A DNA stretch of 35,759 nucleotides from Streptomyces misionensis (GTDB lineage Bacteria > Actinomycetota > Actinomycetes > Streptomycetales > Streptomycetaceae). The DNA is taken from positions 1 through 35,759 of the forward strand of contig NZ_VOGW01000003.1 of assembly GCF_007896895.1 (NCBI RefSeq). The letters run 5' to 3'. Position numbers and translations under genes: made by a program. The notes below the pieces were generated by a model, which saw only the letters and a list, made by a program, of their open reading frames with translations, made no database searches and had not been told where the DNA came from. Below are positions 17,818-26,575 of this stretch, piece by piece. Position 1 is the first letter of the stretch. The number at the start of each line of letters is the position of its first letter.

Positions 17818-19515
17818 ATGAGTGTGGACACCAGAACACCCCGCACACCCACGGGGGACCGCTCGTCGGGATTCGACGACGCTCCCGCGCTGAGCATGGT
17901 GAAGGTGCCGAGCGATCCGGCGCAGGTCATCGTCAACCACGCCAGCTTCCGCGTGCAGCTGGGCGCGACGGCCCGGCGCACCCGGTCGCCGCGGATCGCC
18001 CGTCATCTCAGCGCCGGTCAGGACACCGCCCGGATGCCCGTTGCGGGCACGGCGGGCAGGGCCGGCGCCGGCCGCCGCCGTCCCCTCGTGTGGAGCGGCA
18101 AGTCCGCCCCCGACGACACCGGCGCGCACCGGCTCCTCCAGGCCGTGCGGGGCAGCATCGTCGGTCACGCCGACGAGCCCGACACCGGCGCCACCCGGGT
18201 CATCCCGCGCGTCGGCACCACCGGCTACGGCGACGCCTACGACGCCCTCGACCAGACCGTCGAGACCCCCGTCGTCGGCCATCAGCGCACCGCCCCCGAC
18301 GACGGCGGCACCCGTCTGCTGCCCCATATGCGCACCGGCTCCTACGACCGACAGCCGTACGCCCAGCCGGGGTTCGGGTCCTACGACGAGTACGACGAGT
18401 ACGGCGAGTACGGCGAGTACGGCGAGGACACGGGCTCCCACCCGTTCGCCGAGGAGTACGACCCCGACGCCCCGCGCGCCGCCAAGCGGGCCGCCGACGA
18501 CCCCGGCAGGCACGCCTACTACCCCGGCCGCCGGATGAACCTCGGCGTGGTGCTGCTCCCGCTGCGCATCTTCCTCGGCTTCATCTCCATCTACGCCGGC
18601 ATGGGCAAGCTGTGCGACCCCGTCTACTTCGACGGCGGCAAGCGCGGCTCCATGGTCACCTGGCTCAACACCCTGCACCCGTGGGACGTCGCCGAGCCGC
18701 TGCGCCAGGTCGCCCTGCACCACCCGGTCGGCTCGGGCCTCGTGATCGCGTTCCTCCAGGTCGTGGTGGGCGTGCTGACGATCCTCGGCTGCTGGCAGCG
18801 GGTGGCCGCGGTGGTCGGCGCGCTGCTGTCGGCCGCGCTGATCGTCACCGTCAGCTGGAAGACCGTCCCGGCGTACGACGCCCCCGACATCATCTACCTG
18901 GCCGCCTGGTCCCCGCTGATCATCGCCGGTGCCCCCGTCTACTCGGTGGACGGCCGGCTCGCGGGCAGCGCCTGGCGGCGGCTCGGCCCCCGCTCCGACA
19001 TCTGGGAGCTGCGCCGCTACGTGCTGCGCCGCGGCGCCCTGATCACGGCGCTCACCGTCGGCCTCACCCTGCTGGTCGGCTCGCTGCTCGGCGGCGCGGT
19101 CCGCGACTCCAGCCGGGTGGTCGTCCCCGGCCCCGGCGAGGCCCCCCGCAACAACGTCCCCGGCTCCCCGCTCCCGGGCGAGCCCGGTGCCCGGCGCAAG
19201 CACACCCCCTCGGTCCCCGCCTCGCCCTCGGGCGGCGCCACGGCCGGCGCGAGCCCGTCCGGCGCGGCCTCCACACCGGGCGTGACGCACAGCGCGGGCG
19301 GTACGACGACCACGCCCAGCCAGACGCAGGGCACCACGGGTCAGCTCCCGCCCCGCCAGTCCGCGCCCACCGGCGGCGCCCCCAGCACCACGGCCGGACC
19401 GACCAGCACGGGCGGCACCGCCACCTCCGGCGGCACCTCCCCGGGCGGCGGCGCCACCTCCAGCGGCGGTGGCTCCACGGGCCAACCGGGCCTGGTCGGC
19501 GGCCTGTTGGGCTGA
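17818..19515 (+). CDS. DoxX-family membrane protein with long disordered extensions
   Basis: A 565-residue protein. Residues 1-235 are disordered and charged, including a DEYDEYGEYGEYGED tract. Residues 240-420 hold about five membrane segments of the DoxX type (LRIFLGFISIYAGMGKL near 245, AAVVGALLSAALIVTV, YLAAWSPLIIAG). Residues 425-565 are a Ser/Thr/Gly/Pro-rich tail. The ATG at 17818 has no Shine-Dalgarno and may be leaderless. DoxX proteins are linked to redox enzymes of the membrane; the role here is unknown. It ends at a strong terminator. Confidence 0.85.
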   Translation: MSVDTRTPRTPTGDRSSGFDDAPALSMVKVPSDPAQVIVNHASFRVQLGATARRTRSPRIARHLSAGQDTARMPVAGTAGRAGAGRRRPLVWSGKSAPDDTGAHRLLQAVRGSIVGHADEPDTGATRVIPRVGTTGYGDAYDALDQTVETPVVGHQRTAPDDGGTRLLPHMRTGSYDRQPYAQPGFGSYDEYDEYGEYGEYGEDTGSHPFAEEYDPDAPRAAKRAADDPGRHAYYPGRRMNLGVVLLPLRIFLGFISIYAGMGKLCDPVYFDGGKRGSMVTWLNTLHPWDVAEPLRQVALHHPVGSGLVIAFLQVVVGVLTILGCWQRVAAVVGALLSAALIVTVSWKTVPAYDAPDIIYLAAWSPLIIAGAPVYSVDGRLAGSAWRRLGPRSDIWELRRYVLRRGALITALTVGLTLLVGSLLGGAVRDSSRVVVPGPGEAPRNNVPGSPLPGEPGARRKHTPSVPASPSGGATAGASPSGAASTPGVTHSAGGTTTTPSQTQGTTGQLPPRQSAPTGGAPSTTAGPTSTGGTATSGGTSPGGGATSSGGGSTGQPGLVGGLLG

Positions 19516-19531
19516 CGCGAAGCAACGGAAG

Positions 19532-19564
19532 AGGGCCCCCGCACCTGCCCGGTGCGGGGGCCCT
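19532..19564. terminator. Bidirectional hairpin terminator, 14-bp stem
   Basis: AGGGCCCCCGCACC (19532-19545) and GGTGCGGGGGCCCT (19551-19564) pair perfectly around TGCCC, between the convergent DoxX and nucleotidyltransferase genes. Confidence 0.92.
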
Positions 19565-19588
19565 GCCCTGTACGGCGTGCGCGCGGTG

Positions 19589-20320
19589 CTACCGGCCCAG
19601 CCCCGCCAACTCCTTGGCCGCCTCCGTCAGGTCCTTCGCGGTGTCGATGGCCCGCCAGTACGCCCCCTGCGGCAGCGGGAAACCGGCGAGCTTGCGCTGC
19701 CGGGCCAGGCCCGGGAACGTCGTGCGCTCGTGGTCGCCCCGCTCGGGCAGCAGCGTGGTGAACTCCGGGGAGAACACGTACACACCGGCGTTGATCTCGA
19801 ACGTGGACGGCGGCGCCTCGATGAAGTCGGTGATGTGGCCGAAGCCGTCGGTCTTCACCGCGCCCCAGGGGATGCGGGGCCGGGCCAGCGCCAGCGTCGC
19901 CACGGCGTCCCGCTCGGTGTGGAAGTCGGCCATGTCCCGCAGCGAGAAGCGGGTCCAGATGTCGCCGTTGGTGGCGTACCAGGGCCGGTCGGGGTGGGGA
20001 AGGTGCGCGGCGGCGAACCTGAGGCCGCCGCCGCGGCCGAGGGGCTCGGTCTCCACGACGGTGCGCACGGAGACCGGCAGCCGGGCCGAGTCCAGCCAGT
20101 CCTGGAGGACGTCGGCGAGGTGGCCGCAGGAGACCACCACGTCCGTCACACCCTCCTCGGCGAGCCAGGTGAGCTGGTGGCCGATGATCGGGGTGCCCGT
20201 GCCGGGGATCTCGACCATCGGCTTGGGCCGGTCGTCGGTGTACGGACGCAGCCGGGAGCCCTGGCCGCCGGCCAGGATCACGGCTTGGGTGGGGCGCGAC
20301 GCGGCGTTCGGATGGGTCAT
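19589..20320 (-). CDS. NDP-sugar nucleotidyltransferase (NTP_transferase family)
   Basis: A 243-residue cytoplasmic enzyme of the sugar-1-phosphate nucleotidyltransferase family. The nucleotide-binding signature VILAGGQGSRLRPYT and the following DRPKPMVEI are intact near residues 14-38, and the metal-site motif NGDIW lies near 118. The sugar cannot be told. I set the start at ATG 20320 because TACAGT (20333-20328) ends 7 bases upstream, indicating a leaderless message; another ATG three codons earlier (20329) would overlap that -10 element. Confidence 0.9.
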   Translation of the reverse strand: MTHPNAASRPTQAVILAGGQGSRLRPYTDDRPKPMVEIPGTGTPIIGHQLTWLAEEGVTDVVVSCGHLADVLQDWLDSARLPVSVRTVVETEPLGRGGGLRFAAAHLPHPDRPWYATNGDIWTRFSLRDMADFHTERDAVATLALARPRIPWGAVKTDGFGHITDFIEAPPSTFEINAGVYVFSPEFTTLLPERGDHERTTFPGLARQRKLAGFPLPQGAYWRAIDTAKDLTEAAKELAGLGR

Positions 20321-20353
20321 GACCCGCACTGTACGTGGCGCCCCGGCCGGGGT

Positions 20354-20812
20354 TCAGCCGCGTGCGGCCAGCACCCCGGTGGCGAAGGAGGTGTCGCACA
20401 CGGGGCGGGCGTACGACTGGGCGCGCGAGGCGCCGTAGATGCGCACCGCGGCCTTGCCGAGGGCGCGGGCGATGGCGGAGCAGTGCCGGGCGAGCGCCGG
20501 GCGGCCGTTGACGGCCTCCTGGAGGTGGGTGAGGACCACACCGGGGTTCTTCTCGTGCAGCTCGCTCATCAGGCGGTCCCGCAGCACGTCCTCGGGGGCG
20601 TGGGCGACCGCCTTGGGGGCGGCCTCCGCCGGGATGACGTCCGAGGCGGTGAGCACCGAGCTGGCGGGGCTTCCCGTCCAGTTGACCCGGGTGACCGCGA
20701 GGGTTCCCGAGAGCACCAGGACGACGGGCAGGACGAGGGCGAGGGAGCGGCCGACCCGGCGGGCAGGGCCCCGGTGGCTGCGTCGCGTCTGAGTGGTGAT
20801 GGAGTGCTTCAC
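20354..20812 (-). CDS. Small membrane-anchored or secreted protein of unknown function
   Basis: A 152-residue protein with a basic N-terminus, a hydrophobic segment (about 22-40, LALVLPVVLVLSGTLAV) and an extracytoplasmic domain with two Cys (Cys110 and Cys139) that could form a disulfide. I recognise no family. The GTG start at 20812 follows TACCCT (20825-20820) by 7 bases without a Shine-Dalgarno, which suggests a leaderless message. It lies 33 bp upstream of the nucleotidyltransferase on the same strand; that gene has its own -10 within this gap. Confidence 0.7.
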   Translation of the reverse strand: MKHSITTQTRRSHRGPARRVGRSLALVLPVVLVLSGTLAVTRVNWTGSPASSVLTASDVIPAEAAPKAVAHAPEDVLRDRLMSELHEKNPGVVLTHLQEAVNGRPALARHCSAIARALGKAAVRIYGASRAQSYARPVCDTSFATGVLAARG

Positions 20813-20930
20813 GCGTGTGAGGGTAGCGGCCGGTAACGACGCGGGGACGGTCGGTCACCCTTACGGGGGATGAGAAACGACGGTTTTCGGGGTAAGGGGT
20901 TGACGGCCGTGCCCGGGACGATCATGCGAA

Positions 20931-20960
20931 GAGGGCCCCGCGGCGCGCCGCGGGGCCCTC
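20931..20960. terminator. Hairpin terminator after msiK, 13-bp stem
   Basis: GAGGGCCCCGCGG (20931-20943) and CCGCGGGGCCCTC (20948-20960) pair perfectly around CGCG, 14 bases past the msiK stop on the minus strand. Confidence 0.92.
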
Positions 20961-20974
20961 TCGTCGGACGGTGC

Positions 20975-22111
<1,137 letters not shown>

Positions 22112-22172
22112 GGTGAATGGGCCCCCTTCTACCGGCAGGAACGTGCCGGACGATCCGTTGTAGGAAGGTGGT

Positions 22173-22184
22173 TGGTGTGGTCCA
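22173..22184. promoter_or_regulatory. Weak candidate dre (DasR) site upstream of msiK
   Basis: TGGTGTGGTCCA matches 9 of 12 bases of the dre core TGGTCTAGACCA and lies 62 bases before the msiK start. DasR controls N-acetylglucosamine and chitin genes, a plausible regulator for a shared sugar ATPase. The match is partial, so this is only a candidate. Confidence 0.3.
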
Positions 22185-22328
22185 CGCGAGTGAACTGATC
22201 CGAGACGGTACCCGGCGATCACCGGTCTGTCAGTACATGGGTGGCTGTGAACTTCGGGGAAATTTTCGACAGGCCCACGAGGCGACGTGGGTACACTGCA
22301 CAGGCAGGCCCGCGCACCCGCGGACCAG

Positions 22329-22402
22329 GCCTCCTTAGCTCAGCTGGTCAGAGCGCCGCTCTTGTAAAGCGAAGGTCGTCGGTTCGAATCCGACAGGGGG
22401 CT
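22329..22402 (+). tRNA. tRNA-Thr (anticodon TGT)
   Basis: Acceptor arms GCCTCCT and AGGGGGC pair (one G-T). The D arm is GCTC/GAGC. The anticodon loop CTTGTAA carries TGT, and the T arm is GTCGG-TTCGAAT-CCGAC. The outermost anticodon-stem pair is a C-A mismatch. CCA is not encoded. A GC-rich hairpin follows at 22419-22454. The 3' half is the attachment site of the element to its right. Confidence 0.93.
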
Positions 22403-22405
22403 CTT
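22361..22405 (+). repeat. Attachment repeat, tRNA side
   Basis: From the anticodon loop to just past the tRNA 3' end. It matches 26391-26434 except for one substitution (GAAGG versus GAAGA) and one G missing from the G-run in the right copy. Confidence 0.9.
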
Positions 22406-22418
22406 GAATTGAACAGCG

Positions 22419-22454
22419 CGAACGCCCCGGCCGATGATCGGTCCGGGGCGTTCG
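22419..22454 (+). terminator. Hairpin terminator after tRNA-Thr
   Basis: CGAACGCCCCGG (22419-22430) pairs with CCGGGGCGTTCG (22443-22454); the loop region CCGATGATCGG is itself self-complementary. Confidence 0.8.
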
Positions 22455-22475
22455 ACATCCACGGGTGACATCAAC
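22454..22475 (+). repeat. 22-bp repeat near the element end (left copy), candidate integrase arm site
   Basis: This copy matches 26285-26306 at 20 of 22 positions, in the same orientation. The shared core is GTGACATCAAC. It lies between the tRNA terminator and the integrase stop. Confidence 0.55.
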
Positions 22476-22483
22476 CGGGGCGG

Positions 22484-22975
22484 TCACGCCCGGTCGACAC
22501 GGCGCCTGAGCAGGCGATCCATGTGGCTGATGGCCTCGCGCTGCGTGTCCGAGGCCGCGTGCGTGTAGACATCCATGGTGATGCTGATCTGGCTGTGCCC
22601 CAGGATCTCCATCACGACGCGGGGCGCGACACCGGCCGCGGTGAGGAGCGTGGCGCAGCCGTGCCGGGCGTCGTGAAGGCGGATGCGCCGAAGGCCGGCG
22701 GCGGCGGTGATGCGGAAGAATGACCGGTTGATGTTCTGCGGGTCGATCGGGCGGCCGGTGCGGGTGGTGAAGACGTAGTAGGACGGCGCCAGCTCGGCTC
22801 CCTTGAGCCGCGCAGCCTCGGTCTGCCGCATCCGGTGCCAGCGGAGCGCTGCCAGGCAGATCAGGGGAAGCGGCACGGGACGTGCCCGGCCGCTCTTGGT
22901 GGTGTCCTCGTACAGTTCCCCGCCTACGCGCTGCACCTGATTGCGCCGCTGGACCCGTGACATCCTGCGCGGATC
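22484..22975 (-). pseudogene. Tyrosine-recombinase integrase, C-terminal fragment
   Basis: About 160 residues of the catalytic domain remain. They include the Lys of DTTKSGRARPVPLP, the box LHDARHGCATLL with its His and Arg, the second His in ILGHSQISITMDVYTHA, and the catalytic Tyr in that last motif. The N-terminal arm-binding and core-binding domains and the first catalytic Arg are missing. The frame can be followed back to 23062, but beyond about 22975 it is antisense to the neighbouring HATPase remnant and unlike integrases. Its 3' end faces the tRNA, the normal layout of such elements. Non-functional. Confidence 0.85.
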
Positions 22976-22988
22976 ACCTTTGGCGTAG

Positions 22989-23297
22989 GACGCCGCCCTC
23001 ATCGTGAGCGAGCTGAGCACCAACGCGATCCGCCACACGGCGAGCGGCTTGGACTCCGGCATCTTCCACCTGGCCGTTGCGGTCTCGGGTCAAGTTGTCG
23101 CGGTCTCGGTCACGGACGATGGGGGTACGGGCACGGCCCCGAAGGTCGAGCACCAGGACCACGACGCGGAACACGGCCGGAGCCTGGACATGGTCAGCCT
23201 CATCGCCCACCGGGTGGTCGTCCACAACAGCGACCAGGGCTGCACGGTCACCGCGGAGCTGTATGCGGACCCTCGGCGGGGAGGACGCTGGTGCTGA
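22989..23297 (+). pseudogene. HATPase_c (anti-sigma-factor-like) protein, N-terminally truncated
   Basis: The remaining 97-102 residues hold the N box SELSTNAIRHT, a VTDDGGTG motif and GRSLDMVSLIAHRV. This is the typical end of the small ATP-binding proteins (RsbW/SpoIIAB-like histidine-kinase fold) abundant in Streptomyces. About 40 N-terminal residues that should precede DAALIVSEL are missing; an in-frame stop lies just before 22989. Only GTG 23004 could start a shorter product. The break abuts the broken 5' end of the integrase fragment, so one deletion probably removed both starts. It overlaps the next gene by 7 bases. Confidence 0.75.
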
Positions 23298-23776
23298 AAC
23301 GAGGCTTCTGGTGTGAGTGCTGGACCGAGGACCTGGCCGAGCAGCAGCGGCCGGCACTGCTGGCATCGTTCGACGCCTACTCGGCACCACAGGCGGACCG
23401 TTGGGTCTCGGTCGCCCTCCGGACGATCTCACCCGCGCTGGACGCGGACGCCTCAGACGAAGCGTGGGAGTGGCTGTACGAGGGCCGCATCGAGACCCGA
23501 CGAGCCCTGTTACGGGCGGAACCGTGCACGGTGTCAGTGACCCACGCCGGCACCCGGATCACGTGGACGATCCGACCAGCGCTCTTCCTGCCCCATTGGC
23601 CCCCCGCAATACTCGCGAGCGTTGCGGGGGGCCAATTGCGGACCCATTTCGGTGAACGGCTGTACGCTCAAATGCACGTGAATGCCGCGTTCGGCACTAG
23701 TGCCATCGGTCAACCAGCCGGACATCACCCAAACCCAATCCTCCGCTACCTCGGCAGGCCGAGCTCCTTTAGGTAG
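23291..23776 (+). CDS. Hypothetical protein following the HATPase gene, with a doubtful C-terminus
   Basis: The GTG start overlaps the HATPase stop, suggesting coupled expression. The first 100 residues are acidic and Trp-rich (VSVALRTISPALDADASDEAWEW in two pieces around residues 39-61) and look like a real cytoplasmic protein, but I recognise no family. From about residue 102 the frame passes through the hairpin at 23595-23636 and ends 31 bases inside the convergent restriction gene. Those last 60 residues are probably not original sequence, and the natural stop was likely lost at a junction near 23590. Confidence 0.5.
   Translation: MLKRGFWCECWTEDLAEQQRPALLASFDAYSAPQADRWVSVALRTISPALDADASDEAWEWLYEGRIETRRALLRAEPCTVSVTHAGTRITWTIRPALFLPHWPPAILASVAGGQLRTHFGERLYAQMHVNAAFGTSAIGQPAGHHPNPILRYLGRPSSFR
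23595..23636. terminator. Bidirectional hairpin terminator, 15-bp stem
   Basis: The arms 23595-23609 and 23622-23636 are perfect complements (ATTGGCCCCCCGCAA and its reverse complement) around a 12-base loop that contains CTCGCGAG. It separates the convergent element genes from the restriction operon. Confidence 0.85.
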
Positions 23777-24471
23777 GTCAGGCGAGCGTTTATGGCTGCA
23801 GCGAAGTGGCGCCAGTCGAGACTGTCTACGGGCTCCTTGGGGTACGGGTCTGCGGCTGAGGACGTGACGTAGCAGACGGCGTCGTAGAGCTGTTCATCGA
23901 CGAGCCTTCGACAGAAGATCCCGAAGCGATCCTGGTACGAGGCTCCGTGCCAGATGTTGTCCACGGGGAGTGCGCCCGTGGCGGTCTTGACTGGCCTGCG
24001 GGACCCGTCGCTGTCCTCCATGATGAAGAAGTACCCGAGCCACGGCTTCTCCCTGGGGAACAGCTCCGCCAGAGCCGCACGGCGCAGGTCGACTGCGCTA
24101 CCCAGAGCTTCCTCGACACGGTTGTTGTAGTTGTTGCCGTACGACGGACCGCCCAGCGCTTTCAGTTCGAACGCAGCGACGAGCACTCCCTCGTGTACGA
24201 CTACGACGTCCCACTGCTTCTGTGGCCGGTAGTAGCCAGGGAGTTCGAGTCTCTGCGAGGTCTTGACGCGGATGCTCTCTTTCGGGTACCCGGCGTGGAT
24301 GAAGAACTGAGCTATCAAGGTCGCGATCGAGTCAAAGTGCTTGCCGCCTCGCACACTGCCCGCGGTGCCGGCCCCAACGGCGTTCCGGATGGCCGACTGT
24401 TCGCCCTGCAGTTCCTTGACCCCCCAGTAGGCGGCTATGGCGTCCTCGAAGTCCTTGCGGGTGACCGTCAC
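23746..24471 (-). CDS. Type II restriction endonuclease, XhoI/PaeR7I family
   Basis: A 241-residue protein recognisable from the conserved XhoI/PaeR7I block: LPGYYRPQKQWDVVVVHEG (78-95), then AAFELKALGGPSYGNNYNNR (99-118). The PD-(D/E)xK catalytic set is Asp88, Glu102 and Lys104. By family it should cut CTCGAG; XhoI isoschizomers are known in Streptomyces. The GTG start at 24471 follows GGAGAAG and lies 12 bases after the methyltransferase stop, so methylase is made first. The sequence is clearly less GC-rich than its surroundings. It appears intact. Confidence 0.88.
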   Translation of the reverse strand: MTVTRKDFEDAIAAYWGVKELQGEQSAIRNAVGAGTAGSVRGGKHFDSIATLIAQFFIHAGYPKESIRVKTSQRLELPGYYRPQKQWDVVVVHEGVLVAAFELKALGGPSYGNNYNNRVEEALGSAVDLRRAALAELFPREKPWLGYFFIMEDSDGSRRPVKTATGALPVDNIWHGASYQDRFGIFCRRLVDEQLYDAVCYVTSSAADPYPKEPVDSLDWRHFAAAINARLTYLKELGLPR

Positions 24472-24483
24472 GGGCGGCTTCTC

Positions 24484-26160
24484 CTACTCGGGCAGCTCAG
24501 TAAGTCCGTATACGCGCAGGGCGGCCTCCGTGGCTGCCTCCACGTCCCTACGGTCGAAGGCCTCCGCAAGAGCAACCTTATCGCTCTGGTCGATGGCGTT
24601 CGGGTCGGGCACACGGATCTTACGGAGATACTGAGCTTGGAAGCGCAGAGTCCCCCCACGCATCTTGACCGCGTAGGCCTCCACGAACGCCTGTGCGATC
24701 TTGGACAGCAGGAGACCACCAAGGACACGCATGTCCCAGGCGTCCGAGACGAGGAAGTACAGGTTGTGGTGGGGGTATAGCCGCCCTTGGTCGAGGACCG
24801 GATGGATCGTCAGTTTCATGTCTGGGAAGAGCAACTTCGGTTGGCGGGTAAGCCGTGAGTCCACCTTGTCGATCGTTTTGTACCAGCGGTGAGGTTGCTT
24901 GACGGCTACGTACCTCTTGCGCAGTGCGTCACCATGCTTGTTGAAGTACGAGGCGAGCCGCGGGTAGGCGTTGAGGTCGACCAGGTCGCCTCCTTCGCTC
25001 CATGGATTGACGAGGTAGGTGCCGCTCCAGTTGAGAGTTCCGCTTGTCGTGTCGCGGACCATCGCCATCGGCAGAAGTCGGTCAAACTCGACTGCGTTGG
25101 CGTCCTGGGTTAGGAACACTTTGTCGGCACCGGTGGCAACTCCGATGCCCACCCGCGTTCCGGTGCGTGGATCCTCCAGCAGCCCGAAGCGCTTGGTGAG
25201 GTCCTCCAGCATGGCGAGCCGGGCTGGGGAAGCAGCCGGCCAGGATTCTTCTTCCGGGAACCAGTGAGGCAGGCGCGCGGCCTTGAAAGCACCTGTTTCA
25301 ATCCGCTCGTTCTCCCCGGACTGGCACCAGTCCGCGAAGTCACGGGCCCGTGCAGCGTCGAAGAGCCGTGTGGTGTCAGCAGCGACGGCCGGGCCTTGAG
25401 ACCGGTTGGAGATGAGCGTGATGGCGGGATACGCGGCGACCTGCTCATCGAAGGCATCCACGTCATGCATAGCCAAGACGAGGTCCATGCTGAACCGACG
25501 GGTCACGAGGCGGCGCAGGGCGCGGCCGTATTGGTTACGCATCCAGCGGTCGGCGCAGATGAAACCGAGTCGACCGCCGGGAGCAAGGCTACGCAGGGCC
25601 GTCTCGTAGAAACCGATGTAGATGTCGGCTCGGCCGCTCATGCTTCGGCAGGCGCTCCGGTAGGCAGCCATCCGGTCATCGGGGACGTCCTCCAGCCGGA
25701 TGTACGGAGGATTCCCGACGACGTAGTCGGCACGGTGCTCAGATTGGGGCTGAAGCAGGTAGTCACCTTGTTGCACCCAGTCCGCCGCAATCTGCTCGGC
25801 CTCACCCGAGGCCCACCCCTCCCCTTGCAGTGTCCGCGCGATCACAGCTCGACTCAGCTCGACGTTGCGGTCCAACAGGTCGAAGGCCCGGACCGCACCA
25901 GAAGCGTCAGCAAGAGTACGCCCGTGGGCGCGGCAGGAGGCGCTCACACGGGAAGCGATGACACCCAGGAATGCGCCGGCCCCGCAGGCTGGCTCTATGA
26001 GCCTCACTTCGCACAGGTCCATATCCGGCGTGTAGCCGATCAAGTCCAAGATCAGCTCGACCACCCAACCACGAGTGAACACCTCGCCGTGTTCCACCGC
26101 TTCCTGCAGAGACTGGGGGATGGTGAGGTTGTCGGTACCGAAGAGCGCGAGAGTTGCCAC
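24484..26160 (-). CDS. DNA adenine-N6 methyltransferase, XhoI/PaeR7I-type partner
   Basis: A 558-residue gamma-class N6-adenine methyltransferase. It has the S-adenosylmethionine motif EPACGAGAF (56-64) and the catalytic NPPY at 150-153. The C-terminal half carries the target-recognition region. By pairing with the endonuclease it should protect CTCGAG by methylating its adenine. The GTG at 26160 lies 6 bases after TAATGT (26172-26167), which could be the -10 of a leaderless message. It is the first gene of a two-gene operon, and its base composition matches the endonuclease gene. It appears intact. Confidence 0.9.
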   Translation of the reverse strand: MATLALFGTDNLTIPQSLQEAVEHGEVFTRGWVVELILDLIGYTPDMDLCEVRLIEPACGAGAFLGVIASRVSASCRAHGRTLADASGAVRAFDLLDRNVELSRAVIARTLQGEGWASGEAEQIAADWVQQGDYLLQPQSEHRADYVVGNPPYIRLEDVPDDRMAAYRSACRSMSGRADIYIGFYETALRSLAPGGRLGFICADRWMRNQYGRALRRLVTRRFSMDLVLAMHDVDAFDEQVAAYPAITLISNRSQGPAVAADTTRLFDAARARDFADWCQSGENERIETGAFKAARLPHWFPEEESWPAASPARLAMLEDLTKRFGLLEDPRTGTRVGIGVATGADKVFLTQDANAVEFDRLLPMAMVRDTTSGTLNWSGTYLVNPWSEGGDLVDLNAYPRLASYFNKHGDALRKRYVAVKQPHRWYKTIDKVDSRLTRQPKLLFPDMKLTIHPVLDQGRLYPHHNLYFLVSDAWDMRVLGGLLLSKIAQAFVEAYAVKMRGGTLRFQAQYLRKIRVPDPNAIDQSDKVALAEAFDRRDVEAATEAALRVYGLTELPE

Positions 26161-26390
26161 CCTGGGACATTACCGCCCCGCTCCTAGAGCCTCCGATGTA
26201 TCCACAGAACGCAGTCGTCACATCACAGTGACATAAGGTGCCGCCTCAGCCGTGCCCGATCGTTGCACGTGGTTGCAGGGTTCTGACATTCACGAGTGAC
26301 ATCAACGACAGCGGACGACGGCGACAACCAGCAGCCGTGTGCAGCAGCTGGACACGAGGCGAGCCTCGACCAAGCCGAGGGGAGATCGAA
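26161..26390. other. Right end of the element, no gene
   Basis: About 230 bp between the methyltransferase start and the right attachment repeat. It holds the TAATGT promoter element, the GTGACAT-containing repeat copy (26285-26306) and another TGACAT at 26230. I see no coding frame with a ribosome site. Confidence 0.5.
26285..26306 (+). repeat. 22-bp repeat near the element end (right copy)
   Basis: GACATTCACGAGTGACATCA-type sequence, the partner of 22454-22475 with two transitions. It lies 85 bases inside the right attachment repeat. Confidence 0.55.
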
Positions 26391-26434
26391 CTTGTAAAGC
26401 GAAGATCGTCGGTTCGAATCCGACAGGGGCTCTT
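26391..26434 (+). repeat. Attachment repeat, distal copy (partial tRNA-Thr)
   Basis: A copy of the anticodon-loop-to-3'-end part of tRNA-Thr. There is no 5' half, so it is not a tRNA gene. It marks the far end of the element. Confidence 0.9.
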
Positions 26435-26447
26435 TCGCTGCCTGGGA

Positions 26448-26482
26448 CAACGCCCCCGTGATCAGGGATCACGGGGGCGTTG
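26448..26482. terminator. Hairpin terminator, 15-bp stem
   Basis: The arms 26448-26462 and 26468-26482 (AACGCCCCCGTGAT and its complement) pair perfectly around CAGGG, just outside the right attachment repeat. Confidence 0.85.
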
Positions 26483-26575
26483 ACGGCAGTCGTCTGTCCG
26501 ACGAACCGGCGAGGGGGTGGCCAGGGGGCCCGGTGACTGCGCGCGGTCGGTGGTCTCGGGCGGGTCCGGACTGCC

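Larger units (their letters stand above)
22361..26434. mobile_element. Decayed integrative element in tRNA-Thr carrying restriction-modification genes
   Basis: A 44-45 base repeat of the tRNA 3' half bounds the element (22361-22405 and 26391-26434). Inside lie an integrase fragment pointing at the tRNA, a decapitated HATPase gene, an unknown gene and the restriction-modification operon. No replication or transfer gene remains. Sequence from about 23750 to 26160 is visibly less GC-rich than the rest of the window, as expected for recent cargo. Confidence 0.88.

Noticed and set aside
26391..26434. Second tRNA gene
   Set aside because: Only the anticodon loop and the 3' half are present; it is the attachment repeat of the element.
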